Assembly (NCBI RefSeq): GCF_024398015.1
Contig: NZ_CP073747.1
Coordinates: 2,118,501-2,182,500 of the forward strand
Length of the DNA: 64,000 nt
Direction of reading: 5' to 3'
DNA from: Kordiimonas sp. SCSIO 12610
GTDB lineage: Bacteria > Pseudomonadota > Alphaproteobacteria > Sphingomonadales > Kordiimonadaceae
The first letter of the stretch is position 1. Every line of letters begins with the position of its first letter. The notes under the pieces were generated by a model that worked only from the letters and a program-made list of their open reading frames with translations, made no database searches and had not been told where the DNA came from. Positions 18,360 to 26,916 of the stretch are shown here, piece after piece. Position numbers and translations under genes: made by a program.

Positions 18360-18408
18360 ATGTAACAAAATTGTAGCTATACTGTAATAATCGTCACATC
18401 CGTGTCAT
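18360..18408 (+). promoter_or_regulatory. Candidate Pho-box array upstream of the pstS-like gene
   Basis: Direct half-sites lie at 11-bp steps: ATGTAAC (18360), TTGTAGC (18371) and CTGTAAT (18382). After a phase shift come TCGTCAC (18391) and GTGTCAT (18402). PhoB binds 7-bp CTGTCAT-like repeats separated by 4 bp, which the last pair fits best (GTCA spaced 11 bp). The array lies 71 bp before the pstS start, in the right place for PhoB activation. Confidence 0.55.
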
Positions 18409-18478
18409 ATACCTGAATTATTAACAATAATGCTCTGAGTAGACTAAGTTTATTTGCCAAAGTTTATGGAGACCTTGC

Positions 18479-19582
18479 TTGAACCTTTTGCAGCAAATTA
18501 TATCTTTAGGACTGACTTCTATTCTTGTGCCTTCAGCATTGCTTGCTCAATCTGCGTTTGTTCAACCTGAGGAAGGTCAAATTCACATTGCAGGTTCTTC
18601 AACGGTTTTTCCTTTTGTCACTAAAGTCGCAACTGAATATACCGAGAAAACAGGGAATGCCTATCCCACTATCGAAGCAACGGGCACGGGAGCAGGCATC
18701 ATTCAGTTTTGCAGCAATACCCCAGACATTTCGATTGATATTGCTACGGCCTCCAGACGCATACTTACCAGCGAAATCCAACTTTGCTTCAACAATGCTC
18801 ATTCAGAAATTATTGAGATTAAATTGGGCTATGACGGTATCGGTTTAACACGGTCACGACTTGCGAGCGATATGGCACTTTCGCTCAAAGATATATATCT
18901 GGCCCTTGCCGCAAAATTACCATCAACGGACAGCAATGGTAACGTAATCCTGATCGATAACCCGTATAAAACATGGAATGAAATAAACCCTTCACTGCCT
19001 GAGGAACCAATACATTTTTTTGGCCCTCCTGCCACATCAGGTACGAGGGATGCATTTGATGAATTAGTATTATTTGAGGGTTGCTTGAACGCTTCTGAGG
19101 GCGACGCCGGTGAAGTAGAACAAGCCAGCAAATGCAGTGAAATCAGAACCGACGGTATTTATACTGAAATCGGCGAAAATGATGACCTTATCATCCAGCG
19201 CTTGCAAACCAATGATACTGCGGTTGGAATTATAGGGTTCAATTTCCTCAATCGAAATAACGCGATCTTACAAGCAATCCCTATAGCGCATATTGGCTCT
19301 AAACCTCAATTGCCAACAAGCGATAATATTAAAAACGGTAATTACCCGATTTCCAGAACATTATATCTTTATATCAAAAAAGATCGGATGGAATCCTCAG
19401 ACGCATTGCAGGCTTACATCAATGAATTAACCAGTGAAGCAGCCTTTGGCGATGATGGATATTTGGCGAAAGAAGGCCTAATACCGCTTAGTATCAAAAA
19501 TCGAAACGCTACGGTCGAAACGCTGGAAAAAATGAGAACTCTGAAACGGGATATTGATATCCCGGCAACGACATTACAGTAG
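18479..19582 (+). CDS. pstS: PstS-like phosphate-binding periplasmic protein
   Basis: This 367-residue solute-binding protein has an N-terminal signal peptide ending near ALLAQS. The first phosphate-binding loop is IHIAGSSTVFPFVTKVA (residues about 35-51), followed by GTGAGIIQFC. A second binding region, GPPATSGTRDAFDEL, matches the PstS pattern. The start is a TTG at 18479, with GGAGA ending 6 nt before it; the ATG at 18466 is out of frame. It delivers phosphate to the PstCAB transporter and, through it, to PhoU-PhoR signalling. Here pstC, pstA, pstB and phoU are absent between pstS and phoB, so the transporter must be encoded elsewhere or the protein has a signalling role. Confidence 0.85.
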   Translation: MNLLQQIISLGLTSILVPSALLAQSAFVQPEEGQIHIAGSSTVFPFVTKVATEYTEKTGNAYPTIEATGTGAGIIQFCSNTPDISIDIATASRRILTSEIQLCFNNAHSEIIEIKLGYDGIGLTRSRLASDMALSLKDIYLALAAKLPSTDSNGNVILIDNPYKTWNEINPSLPEEPIHFFGPPATSGTRDAFDELVLFEGCLNASEGDAGEVEQASKCSEIRTDGIYTEIGENDDLIIQRLQTNDTAVGIIGFNFLNRNNAILQAIPIAHIGSKPQLPTSDNIKNGNYPISRTLYLYIKKDRMESSDALQAYINELTSEAAFGDDGYLAKEGLIPLSIKNRNATVETLEKMRTLKRDIDIPATTLQ

Positions 19583-19636
19583 AAATTCAACTAAATAAAC
19601 AACTCTCAAATGGCAGAGTTTCTAGGAGTGAGAAAC

Positions 19637-20326
19637 GTGAAAACTCAAGTTCTTTTAATCGAAGATGATATAAGCATCACAGAGCTTGTTCGTTACAATC
19701 TGGAAAAAGCTGACTTCACCATTGAAACAGCAAAGGATGGGGAAGAAGGCCTTATTTTGGCAACAGACCAGACCCCAGATGTTATTCTGCTTGATTGGAT
19801 GCTACCAAACCTGTCAGGCCTTGAAATTTGCAGACGCCTGCGCAGGAACAATAAGACAGCGAATGTACCAATTATCATGCTAACGGCTCGCGCTGACGAA
19901 CCGGACCGTGTTCGCGGACTGGAAACTGGGGCTGACGATTATGTCACGAAACCGTTCTCTCCGAAGGAATTAATCGCTCGCATCCACGCTGTTCTACGGC
20001 GTGTTCGCCCTGCCCTCGCTGCTGAGTGCCTGACGTTTGAAGACATCACACTCGATAATGTTGCACACCGTGTTACACGCGGCGAAAATCCGATTCATTT
20101 GGGGCCAACCGAGTATCGCCTTCTGCGCCATTTCATTGAAAATCCCGGTCGTGTTTTCTCCCGTGAACAACTATTAGATTCGGTCTGGGGCCATGATATT
20201 TATGTGGAAGCACGAACCGTTGACGTACACATCAGACGTCTGAGGAAGGCAATGAATGAATACGGTGACCCTGATTATATCCGAACCGTAAGGTCAGCAG
20301 GTTACGCGCTCGATAAGAAACGATAG
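19637..20326 (+). CDS. phoB: Phosphate regulon response regulator PhoB
   Basis: This OmpR-type regulator has a receiver domain with phospho-acceptor D53 in VILLDWMLPNLSG, the acidic pocket IEDD near the N-terminus and the lysine in DDYVTKPFSPKEL. The C-terminal winged helix contains LGPTEYRLLRHFIENPGRVF and VDVHIRRLRKAM, the recognition-helix region. The GTG at 19637 is chosen because AGGAG lies 8 nt upstream and it gives the normal 229-residue PhoB; a longer frame starts at an ATG at 19610 without a ribosome site. It binds Pho boxes after phosphorylation by PhoR. It ends 1 bp from the convergent amidotransferase gene. Confidence 0.95.
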   Translation: MKTQVLLIEDDISITELVRYNLEKADFTIETAKDGEEGLILATDQTPDVILLDWMLPNLSGLEICRRLRRNNKTANVPIIMLTARADEPDRVRGLETGADDYVTKPFSPKELIARIHAVLRRVRPALAAECLTFEDITLDNVAHRVTRGENPIHLGPTEYRLLRHFIENPGRVFSREQLLDSVWGHDIYVEARTVDVHIRRLRKAMNEYGDPDYIRTVRSAGYALDKKR

Positions 20327-20327
20327 A

Positions 20328-22226
20328 TCAGGATACTTGAAGCCTCATAAGCGAGCGCTCCAGAATTAAAAGAGACCACAGTATTTGCTGATGGTCTTTT
20401 TTCTTTGCCAAATGTTCTGACACATAAGTTTCAACTACACTAAGGTCTATCAACCCTGTTGCTTTCAAGACATCACTTGTTGCTAGATCTTTCACTTCTG
20501 CCAGCAAGTCAGTTCTCAGCAAATCTGCGACGGGAAGAACAAAACCCTGTTTTGGTCTTTTAAAAATGTCCGCAATTCCAAGCCTGTCCAGAACCCCACG
20601 TAATGGCGCCTTACCCTTACCTTTGTTGAAAAACGAATGGCTCTTTTGCCCCAGTGTCCATTCAACAAATTCATGATCGAGAAAAGGGACTCTGGCTTCC
20701 AACGAACAGGCCATACTGGCGCGGTCTAGCTTGGTCAGGATATCACCAGGTAAATAGGTTAGAAGATCAATCATCTGAACCCGCCGAAAAGGATCATCAA
20801 TATTCACTTGATCCGTAATTTTTTGAAACGTTTGAACCGGATGGTAGCCATTCAATGCGGTTTTCATCGCTGGTGTATAGAGGCCTAACCGATCACGATC
20901 TGCGCATTTACTAACGCTGTTGAAATAGGCCTCAATATCGGTTTTGGCCAAACTTTCAAATGTTGATTTCGCGCGAAGAAAACGCGGCCAACGATCGAGT
21001 TTTGGATACACGCGTCCCAAGAAACCAAATACGGGCCGCCGTAACCAAAGTGGGATTAATCGTCTACTTTGCTCTTCCAGTAAGTGCATCCTGTAGCGCC
21101 TATAACCGCCGAGCAATTCGTCAGCGCCGTCACCAGACAAGGAAACCGTAACCTTTTCCCGAGCAAGCTTACTGACATCATAGGTGGGCGCAGCAGAGTG
21201 GTCAGCAAATGGTTCTCCGAAATGGTCGATGATTTTATCGAGGACATCACCATGAAGGGAATTGATGGTTTTAACCTCGTGCTTCAGACCAAAATGCTTG
21301 GCTATATCGCGGGCATGGTTCGCTTCATCAAATCGGGGATCATTCGAACCGATTGTACTTGCCTTGATTGGTTTCGTGCTATTTGCGCTCATTACACCTA
21401 CGATAATGGACGAATCTACACCGCCAGATAAAAATGCCCCAAGCGGAACATCGGCAATCATTCGCCTTTTTACAGCACGCTCAATTCGCTCAAAGATACC
21501 AGTATTCGATTTTGTTCCTTCTTTTAAGAAATCAACAGGGTTCCAATATCTTTCTATCCGAACTTCTTTGGACTGTTTACTAAAGACCAGGCTGTGCCCG
21601 GGTAATAGCTTGCTTGTGCCTTCAATGATTGTTTTTGGGTCAGGCACATATCCAAGTGCCAAATAGTCTTCCAGTGCGTCAGGGCGAATATCTCGGGTAA
21701 TTCCCTGATGGCACAGTAACGCATTAAACTCGGATGCGAACACAAAACTCTTCGAACCATTATCGCCGTCAACTTCAGCGTAATAAAAGGGTTTGATACC
21801 GAGCCTATCCCGTGCTGCAAAAAGGGATTGCTCTTCTGTGTCCCAAACTACAAAGGCAAACATACCGTTCAATTTATGGAGGCACTCCCTACCCCATTCG
21901 ATATAGGCATATAAGAGAACTTCTGTATCTGATTGGGTTTTAAAGACGTAACCACAATCTATAAGGTCTTCCCGCAGGTTTTGATGGTTATAAATCTCAC
22001 CATTAAAAATAATCACATATCTACCGGACGCATCCAGCATTGGTTGCTGACCCGCTTCGACATCAATCACTGAAAGCCGCCTATGTCCCAATGTTGAAAA
22101 TTTATCCTGATAGAAACCTTCGCCGTCCGGCCCTCGGTGCGTAAGCGCATCCGCCATCGCTTTTACGGTCTTATGGTCTGACGATTGTACCCCAGATAAA
22201 TTTATTATGCCCGCTATGCCACACAT
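20328..22226 (-). CDS. XrtA-system amidotransferase 1 (asparagine-synthase-like)
   Basis: This 632-residue glutamine-hydrolysing asparagine synthase homologue is of the subfamily found with exosortase A loci. It has the N-terminal nucleophile C2 in MCGIAGIINLSG, the glutaminase motif HRGPDGEG, and the synthetase P-loop-like SGGVDSSIIVGVMSA. Further matches are SLSGDGADELLGGYRRY and the C-terminal LEARVPFLDHEFVEW. Members are thought to amidate sugar-acid residues of the exopolysaccharide. Its ATG shares one base with the epsI stop (TGATG), so it is translationally coupled and is the last gene of the minus-strand exosortase operon. Confidence 0.9.
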   Translation of the reverse strand: MCGIAGIINLSGVQSSDHKTVKAMADALTHRGPDGEGFYQDKFSTLGHRRLSVIDVEAGQQPMLDASGRYVIIFNGEIYNHQNLREDLIDCGYVFKTQSDTEVLLYAYIEWGRECLHKLNGMFAFVVWDTEEQSLFAARDRLGIKPFYYAEVDGDNGSKSFVFASEFNALLCHQGITRDIRPDALEDYLALGYVPDPKTIIEGTSKLLPGHSLVFSKQSKEVRIERYWNPVDFLKEGTKSNTGIFERIERAVKRRMIADVPLGAFLSGGVDSSIIVGVMSANSTKPIKASTIGSNDPRFDEANHARDIAKHFGLKHEVKTINSLHGDVLDKIIDHFGEPFADHSAAPTYDVSKLAREKVTVSLSGDGADELLGGYRRYRMHLLEEQSRRLIPLWLRRPVFGFLGRVYPKLDRWPRFLRAKSTFESLAKTDIEAYFNSVSKCADRDRLGLYTPAMKTALNGYHPVQTFQKITDQVNIDDPFRRVQMIDLLTYLPGDILTKLDRASMACSLEARVPFLDHEFVEWTLGQKSHSFFNKGKGKAPLRGVLDRLGIADIFKRPKQGFVLPVADLLRTDLLAEVKDLATSDVLKATGLIDLSVVETYVSEHLAKKKDHQQILWSLLILERSLMRLQVS

Positions 22227-22939
22227 CAGAAAGCCCCCTCAGCGTGATCAATATTAACTTCAGCGAGGTAACGCGTCAGAACCGAGCGCGCGTACTCGGT
22301 ATTATCGTCAATTTTTGTCGCAGCAACAATAACTGACGCTGGCGCTTTGCCTATACCTAGTCGTGCAATCGCACTATATAGCTTTACCTGCCAATCGCTG
22401 TTTCCAGGCCACTTCCCACCAATTTCATAACTATAAAATACCAGCAAGCGTTCATCGCCGCGCCATAAGGTTTTCTCATCATATTGAACATCTCCAATCT
22501 GATGTTTCACCTCGTTATTTGATGGGATTAACTGCCAACCATCCACCAAATATGTATCATAATAACCAAGTAGGCTTTTACTACCCGATTGATCGCTGTA
22601 TCCACCCTTGAAAGCAAATATGAAATCAGCGCCCCGGCGCAGTGTTGCTGATTGCATATCATCTAACTCAAAAAATTTTGGTACATATGTAATGGTGGAA
22701 TTTTCAAGCTGACGATAACCACAATCGTCACAAATTAATGATGATAGTTGAATTTCAGCCTTTGGGGCTTCATCAACCTTTGACGTATATAGTCCTGAAA
22801 CTATTGGTAAAAAAACGAATATAATCACAAGGTAAGCAAAGCCTTGCTTCTTTTGGTCATCCGGTAAATTACCAACATTTTCTCGCCCCGTCTTTTGCGC
22901 TCGTAGGTCAATATCCGAAAACCGATATGCAATCGGCAA
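22226..22939 (-). CDS. epsI: EpsI-type exosortase-associated protein (frame-shifted from xrtA)
   Basis: This 237-residue EpsI-domain protein has one membrane segment (FAYLVIIFVFLPIVSGL, about residues 34-50) and then a soluble periplasmic beta domain with WRGDERLLVFYSYEIGGKWP and ARSVLTRYLAEVN, usual for exosortase-associated EpsI. The only start before the membrane segment is a TTG at 22939 inside the xrtA coding region, with no ribosome site. In many proteobacteria EpsI is fused to the C-terminus of XrtA. Here the frames are offset by +1 with a 32-bp overlap, so this may be the C-terminal half of a broken or recoded fusion. Confidence 0.8.
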   Translation of the reverse strand: MPIAYRFSDIDLRAQKTGRENVGNLPDDQKKQGFAYLVIIFVFLPIVSGLYTSKVDEAPKAEIQLSSLICDDCGYRQLENSTITYVPKFFELDDMQSATLRRGADFIFAFKGGYSDQSGSKSLLGYYDTYLVDGWQLIPSNNEVKHQIGDVQYDEKTLWRGDERLLVFYSYEIGGKWPGNSDWQVKLYSAIARLGIGKAPASVIVAATKIDDNTEYARSVLTRYLAEVNIDHAEGAF

Positions 22940-23720
22940 TCAGGATAACCAGAACAACCGAGAGAAACCCCCAACCATAAACAATATGATCGACGTCTTT
23001 TGCGAAAGATTGATCTGTATTTTCAGCGATCAATAGGATTGTAAGAACACGGACAATATTCGCAGCAACCGGCACAATCATAGATGCGATAAGAATAGCA
23101 ATTCTACGCCAAACACTTTCAAACACCAAATGGCTCAAAAGTACACCTGTCACCAAACTCGTGAAGAAAAACCGCACCCCTGCACAGGCTTGCGCCACCT
23201 CATAAAGGCCGCTGGACAGTGTTATCAACACACCTTCGGCTTGATATTCAATACCCAGCAAATTCAGTGACGCAATCACCATTTCTGCTGTTATCAATTG
23301 TAACGGCGTAACAATCGACTGCCCAAACGGGATCATCAAGAAAAGAAACAGGCTCGGGAATAAAATCGCTTTATAAAATCTGACCCCAAACGCAGAAATT
23401 ATAATTCCCTGAAGTGCAAGAACGAGGGCAATATGCTCAAAAAGCCTAACTTCCGCTGCAGTTCCCATCAACCAAAGGATGGTAGCTACCATAAGAACTA
23501 CACATCCCCACAATGAATAGCCCACAGGTATCTTTTTAAGGCTAGTCCTTCTGCTCCAGATCAAAGCCGCAGATATGAAGGGTACAAACAGGCCGTGTGA
23601 AAAAGTATCGACAGTCCATATAATATGGAAAAGGTGCCCAAGGCTATCAAACCAGCCAATGCAAAGCGCAATCACACCCAGCATAAATAGCAGATAATGC
23701 TTTTGCGGGCCTTTCATCAT
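22908..23720 (-). CDS. xrtA: Exosortase A
   Basis: This 270-residue inner-membrane cysteine protease/transpeptidase has about eight hydrophobic helices. It is predicted to cleave PEP-CTERM sorting signals of exported proteins. The three catalytic residues of the family can be placed: C179 in VAQACAGVRFF, R224 in PVAANIVRVL and H245 in DVDHIVYGWGF. The start overlaps the upstream glycosyltransferase stop (ATGA at 23720). The protein ends shortly after the last helix with ISVFGY. A matching PEP-CTERM substrate is encoded at 40786-42873. See the epsI entry for the reading-frame break at its 3' end. Confidence 0.93.
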   Translation of the reverse strand: MMKGPQKHYLLFMLGVIALCIGWFDSLGHLFHIIWTVDTFSHGLFVPFISAALIWSRRTSLKKIPVGYSLWGCVVLMVATILWLMGTAAEVRLFEHIALVLALQGIIISAFGVRFYKAILFPSLFLFLMIPFGQSIVTPLQLITAEMVIASLNLLGIEYQAEGVLITLSSGLYEVAQACAGVRFFFTSLVTGVLLSHLVFESVWRRIAILIASMIVPVAANIVRVLTILLIAENTDQSFAKDVDHIVYGWGFLSVVLVILIADCISVFGY

Positions 23721-24937
23721 GCAGGTTCTTTCAAAAGGTTTGAAATAGTTTTATCGAGCTTCGCAAAGGTTCGGACCCAAGCAAATTCCGCTTCAACAAA
23801 ATTACGCGCATTTTTGCCAATTCTCTGTGCCTTCTCCGTGTACTCAATAAATTCAAGAACCGCGTCAGCATAAGCGTGTTCATCGTCAGCAATAATAATC
23901 GTATTTTCAGATATCGCTTCAATGCCTTCGTTAGCAAGGGTGGTTGCAACAACGGCTTTTCCCATCGCCATGCCCTCTAAAACCTTATTTTGTATCCCGC
24001 GGGCCGTTCGCAGAGGAGCAACAATCACATCAGCCTTCGCAATCTCTTGGGCCATATCTTCCACGTAGCCCGTAACATGTATATTTGACTGACTGCCAAG
24101 TTTCTTAACTTCGGATGCAACCGGGCCGCCAGCAATCCGGAAAATAGCCTCGCTGTATTTCTCTAAAACATACGGCCAGATACTGCTCGCAAACCATAAT
24201 ACGGCATCAACATTTGGCTTGTAATCCATTGCACCTGTGAACAGCACAACAGGCGTATCAGCACTTTTGGCTTCCTTATAGTTTTCGGGATCAAATTTCT
24301 CTAAGTCCACACCATTTGTGAGAGCATCAACTTTATCCTCAAGACTATCATTGGTTAGCCTATTGAATAATGCCGCCTCTGCTGAACTTACGAAAAATGT
24401 CTTCCATGATTTCTTTGCAGCGTGTTCTTCATAGCGTAACAATGTTTTTGCTTCACGGTGATAAAGTGCTGATAAGGGAAAAATGCTTGTGCGTGCATAG
24501 TCAGCCCATTTGGCAGAGTCCACATCAACCAAATCAACAACATAGGGGATATCAAACTCCAATGCGCTATCAACAAACTCCATCATCGCGCCTGAGAAAA
24601 CATAGATAAGATCAATTTCCTGAGTAATACACAGTTCGCGTACATATGCCTTCATCTTGGCTTGTGGGTAGGCCACAACTGACTGAGGTTTACCTGTTAC
24701 AAATCCACGAAGTGATCTTAAAAGCTGACCCGGTTTAGAGACCAGTTCAAAATGCATACTGGCTGCATGCTCGTCCAAAAAGGATGTGTGAACCATATCC
24801 TTTTTATCATCAATGAAATACCCCAAATGTACCGTATGGGATTTCAAAAGATGCTCGAGAATATGCCATGACCTGATTTTATCCCCCTTATTGGGGGGAT
24901 AGGGAATTCTGTGCGCCAGGAATAGAATATTTGCCAT
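23717..24937 (-). CDS. XrtA/PEP-CTERM-associated sugar transferase (GT4-like, TIGR03087 type)
   Basis: This 406-residue glycosyltransferase has two Rossmann halves. The N-terminal signature FLAHRIPYPPNKGDKIRSWH identifies the exosortase-associated sugar transferase family. The donor-binding C-terminal half contains VLFTGAMDYKPNVDAVLWFA and the EX7E-like region VIVAPLRTARGIQNKVLEGMAM. It probably adds a sugar to the lipid-linked repeat unit at the cytoplasmic face of the inner membrane. Start and stop are packed against femAB and xrtA in the same operon. Confidence 0.88.
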   Translation of the reverse strand: MANILFLAHRIPYPPNKGDKIRSWHILEHLLKSHTVHLGYFIDDKKDMVHTSFLDEHAASMHFELVSKPGQLLRSLRGFVTGKPQSVVAYPQAKMKAYVRELCITQEIDLIYVFSGAMMEFVDSALEFDIPYVVDLVDVDSAKWADYARTSIFPLSALYHREAKTLLRYEEHAAKKSWKTFFVSSAEAALFNRLTNDSLEDKVDALTNGVDLEKFDPENYKEAKSADTPVVLFTGAMDYKPNVDAVLWFASSIWPYVLEKYSEAIFRIAGGPVASEVKKLGSQSNIHVTGYVEDMAQEIAKADVIVAPLRTARGIQNKVLEGMAMGKAVVATTLANEGIEAISENTIIIADDEHAYADAVLEFIEYTEKAQRIGKNARNFVEAEFAWVRTFAKLDKTISNLLKEPA

Positions 24938-24940
24938 AGC

Positions 24941-25996
24941 TTACCCCAAATGCCGCGAAATATACGGACCAATTAGGTTCGCGAGGCCAAGTGGCAGTTT
25001 TTTCCAAAGGTTACTCATCAGTCCGTATTTACTATTACCGGCAGACAAGTCAGGAAGTTTCGCATCACCAAGCAATAGATATTCATACTCAAGCGGTGTG
25101 GGTTCAAAACCCCAATTTTTTTTGAATTTATAGGGCCCGCTATCAATTTTAGAACGCCCGAAATCGAACAATGTTTTACCGCGCTCTAACGCACGTTCCA
25201 TTGTATGCCAATACATAAAATCATGTGCGCCAAATGTGCGATGCCCTTCTGCTGATCCCGCGTAATATGGTAAAACGCTGTTCCGTCCGTAGAAATTCAA
25301 CAAGCTAGCAATAGCAGTATTTTCATTGTTTCGCACAATCAACATTTCAGAACTCGTGCCGAAAATATCTAAAATCACTTCAAATAATTTCTTGGGGAAA
25401 ACAGGCGTTCCTAATCGGTGAACACTGCTAGCATAAAGCGCATAAAACACATCAAGGTCGTTCGTTTCCTCAAGCGTTAATCCAGCAGACAAAGCTTTCC
25501 TGACGACCGCACGCTGCTTGCGCGGGATCGCGAGCATTCTTTGTTCCTTATCTGTCACTATCGGCTTTACAAATGTCGCGGATTTTCCCCTGTCAATCTG
25601 CCACCCCGCTGCTGCATATTGTTCCCCGTCATGCCGTGCACGCTGGTTTCTATATTCGATCACATCAATGCCCATGCGTTTTGCGATATCTGTCGCTGCT
25701 GCATCCAATGTATCATAATGCGCCTGATCATAAGCCAGCGGACCACCATAAACAGCAAACATCGATGACGTTACTGCCTTTCCAAAGAGCAAACTGTTCC
25801 TAATCGTTAGCGGCAAAACGCCAAAAACCTCGCCTGCCTTTTCCGCAATCAGATAGATGCATTTATGCCCTGCCCCTTTTTCGACCACATGCCGCCAATC
25901 ATAATTATGAAAAAAGGTGGCATCAGGGTGGTCAGCCACAAACGCATCCCATCCCGCTTTATCACGGTCATTTGCTTCACGAACAGATACTGTCAT
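24941..25996 (-). CDS. FemAB-family XrtA/PEP-CTERM-associated protein
   Basis: This 351-residue protein of the GNAT-like FemAB fold has two tandem acyltransferase domains (ATFFHNYDWRHVVEKGAGHKC at the start, GAHDFMYWHTMERALERGKTLFDFGRSKIDSGPYKFKKNWG near the end, broken here by position rather than by motif). FemAB proteins transfer aminoacyl groups from tRNA, and the exosortase-linked subgroup is thought to modify the polysaccharide or its anchor. It overlaps the upstream deacetylase gene by 4 bp (ATGA) and lies 3 bp before the sugar transferase gene. The exact substrate is unknown. Confidence 0.87.
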   Translation of the reverse strand: MTVSVREANDRDKAGWDAFVADHPDATFFHNYDWRHVVEKGAGHKCIYLIAEKAGEVFGVLPLTIRNSLLFGKAVTSSMFAVYGGPLAYDQAHYDTLDAAATDIAKRMGIDVIEYRNQRARHDGEQYAAAGWQIDRGKSATFVKPIVTDKEQRMLAIPRKQRAVVRKALSAGLTLEETNDLDVFYALYASSVHRLGTPVFPKKLFEVILDIFGTSSEMLIVRNNENTAIASLLNFYGRNSVLPYYAGSAEGHRTFGAHDFMYWHTMERALERGKTLFDFGRSKIDSGPYKFKKNWGFEPTPLEYEYLLLGDAKLPDLSAGNSKYGLMSNLWKKLPLGLANLIGPYISRHLG

Positions 25997-26916
25997 GGCT
26001 TATTCCCATACTGATCTGTCACTGGACGGTAAATCACATCCTCCATGGTGCCCCATTCATAGTCTCTAAGGAGCTTATGAAGTTTTTGCACCATACTATT
26101 TTGACCGACATGATGCCGGAAACGAGATTTAAAGGGCGCCTGTTTTATTGTTGGTTGATCCGGGTCATATTCCCAAGGGTGCGTATAAAACACGCCGGGT
26201 GTCGCTTGTTGGTTAGCACCTTTTCTGAAGAGCCGATTCCCCAAAAAATATGGCAATAAACGGAAATACCCACCACCGGATACTGGGAGTGTTTTACCCA
26301 TAAGTTTATATGTCGTCATTGGAATTTCGAGTATATCCAACCCGGCGTTTGGGAAAAAGGGCCGCTTGGGTGCTGCCGGCATCCCATAATGATCATGTTC
26401 AACTGGATATATACTCGAAGAATATGAGAAACCCATTTCAGCAAGGTCTTCATAAACCCACCATACATTCTCTGATAACGAAAAACTGGGTGCACGGTAG
26501 CCTATGACCGATTTGCCAGAGATATCCTCAAGAATTGATTTTGCTTTGTGGGTATCGCGCTTAAATGCGTCGCTTGATAAGTTAAATAGTCTTTTATGAT
26601 CAAGGCCATGACAAGCAAGTTCATGCCCCGATAAGGCAATTTTTTTAATGATATCAGGGTGCCGTGCCCCCACATATCCAAGCGTAAAAAAAGTGGCCTT
26701 TACGTTATAGGCACTCAGAATATCCAAGAGTAGAGAGACCTGATATTCGACCCTGCTTTCTTTATCTGCCCATTCGTTTTCATGAATTACAGCCTCATAC
26801 GCACCAACCTGAAACCATTCTTCAACATCAATCGACAAAACATGACGATGATCATAGACAATATCATCGGCTATTTCTTGAATAGACGTTTCAATTAATG
26901 GCGCGTCATTGTTCAT
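25993..26916 (-). CDS. XrtA-system polysaccharide deacetylase
   Basis: This NodB-fold carbohydrate esterase has motif 1 LSIDVEEWFQVGAYE, with the catalytic-base and metal aspartate, a metal-binding motif 2 in GHELACHGLDHKRLF, and motif 3 IGYRAPSFSLSE. The C-terminal motifs are seen in DILEIPMTTY and VFYTHPWEYDPDQP, the second with the histidine. It would remove acetyl groups from the exopolysaccharide. I start it at the ATG at 26916 (307 residues), where a GAGG lies 7 nt upstream and the overlap with the ATPase gene is 11 bp; the frame is open to 26979. Confidence 0.9.
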   Translation of the reverse strand: MNNDAPLIETSIQEIADDIVYDHRHVLSIDVEEWFQVGAYEAVIHENEWADKESRVEYQVSLLLDILSAYNVKATFFTLGYVGARHPDIIKKIALSGHELACHGLDHKRLFNLSSDAFKRDTHKAKSILEDISGKSVIGYRAPSFSLSENVWWVYEDLAEMGFSYSSSIYPVEHDHYGMPAAPKRPFFPNAGLDILEIPMTTYKLMGKTLPVSGGGYFRLLPYFLGNRLFRKGANQQATPGVFYTHPWEYDPDQPTIKQAPFKSRFRHHVGQNSMVQKLHKLLRDYEWGTMEDVIYRPVTDQYGNKP

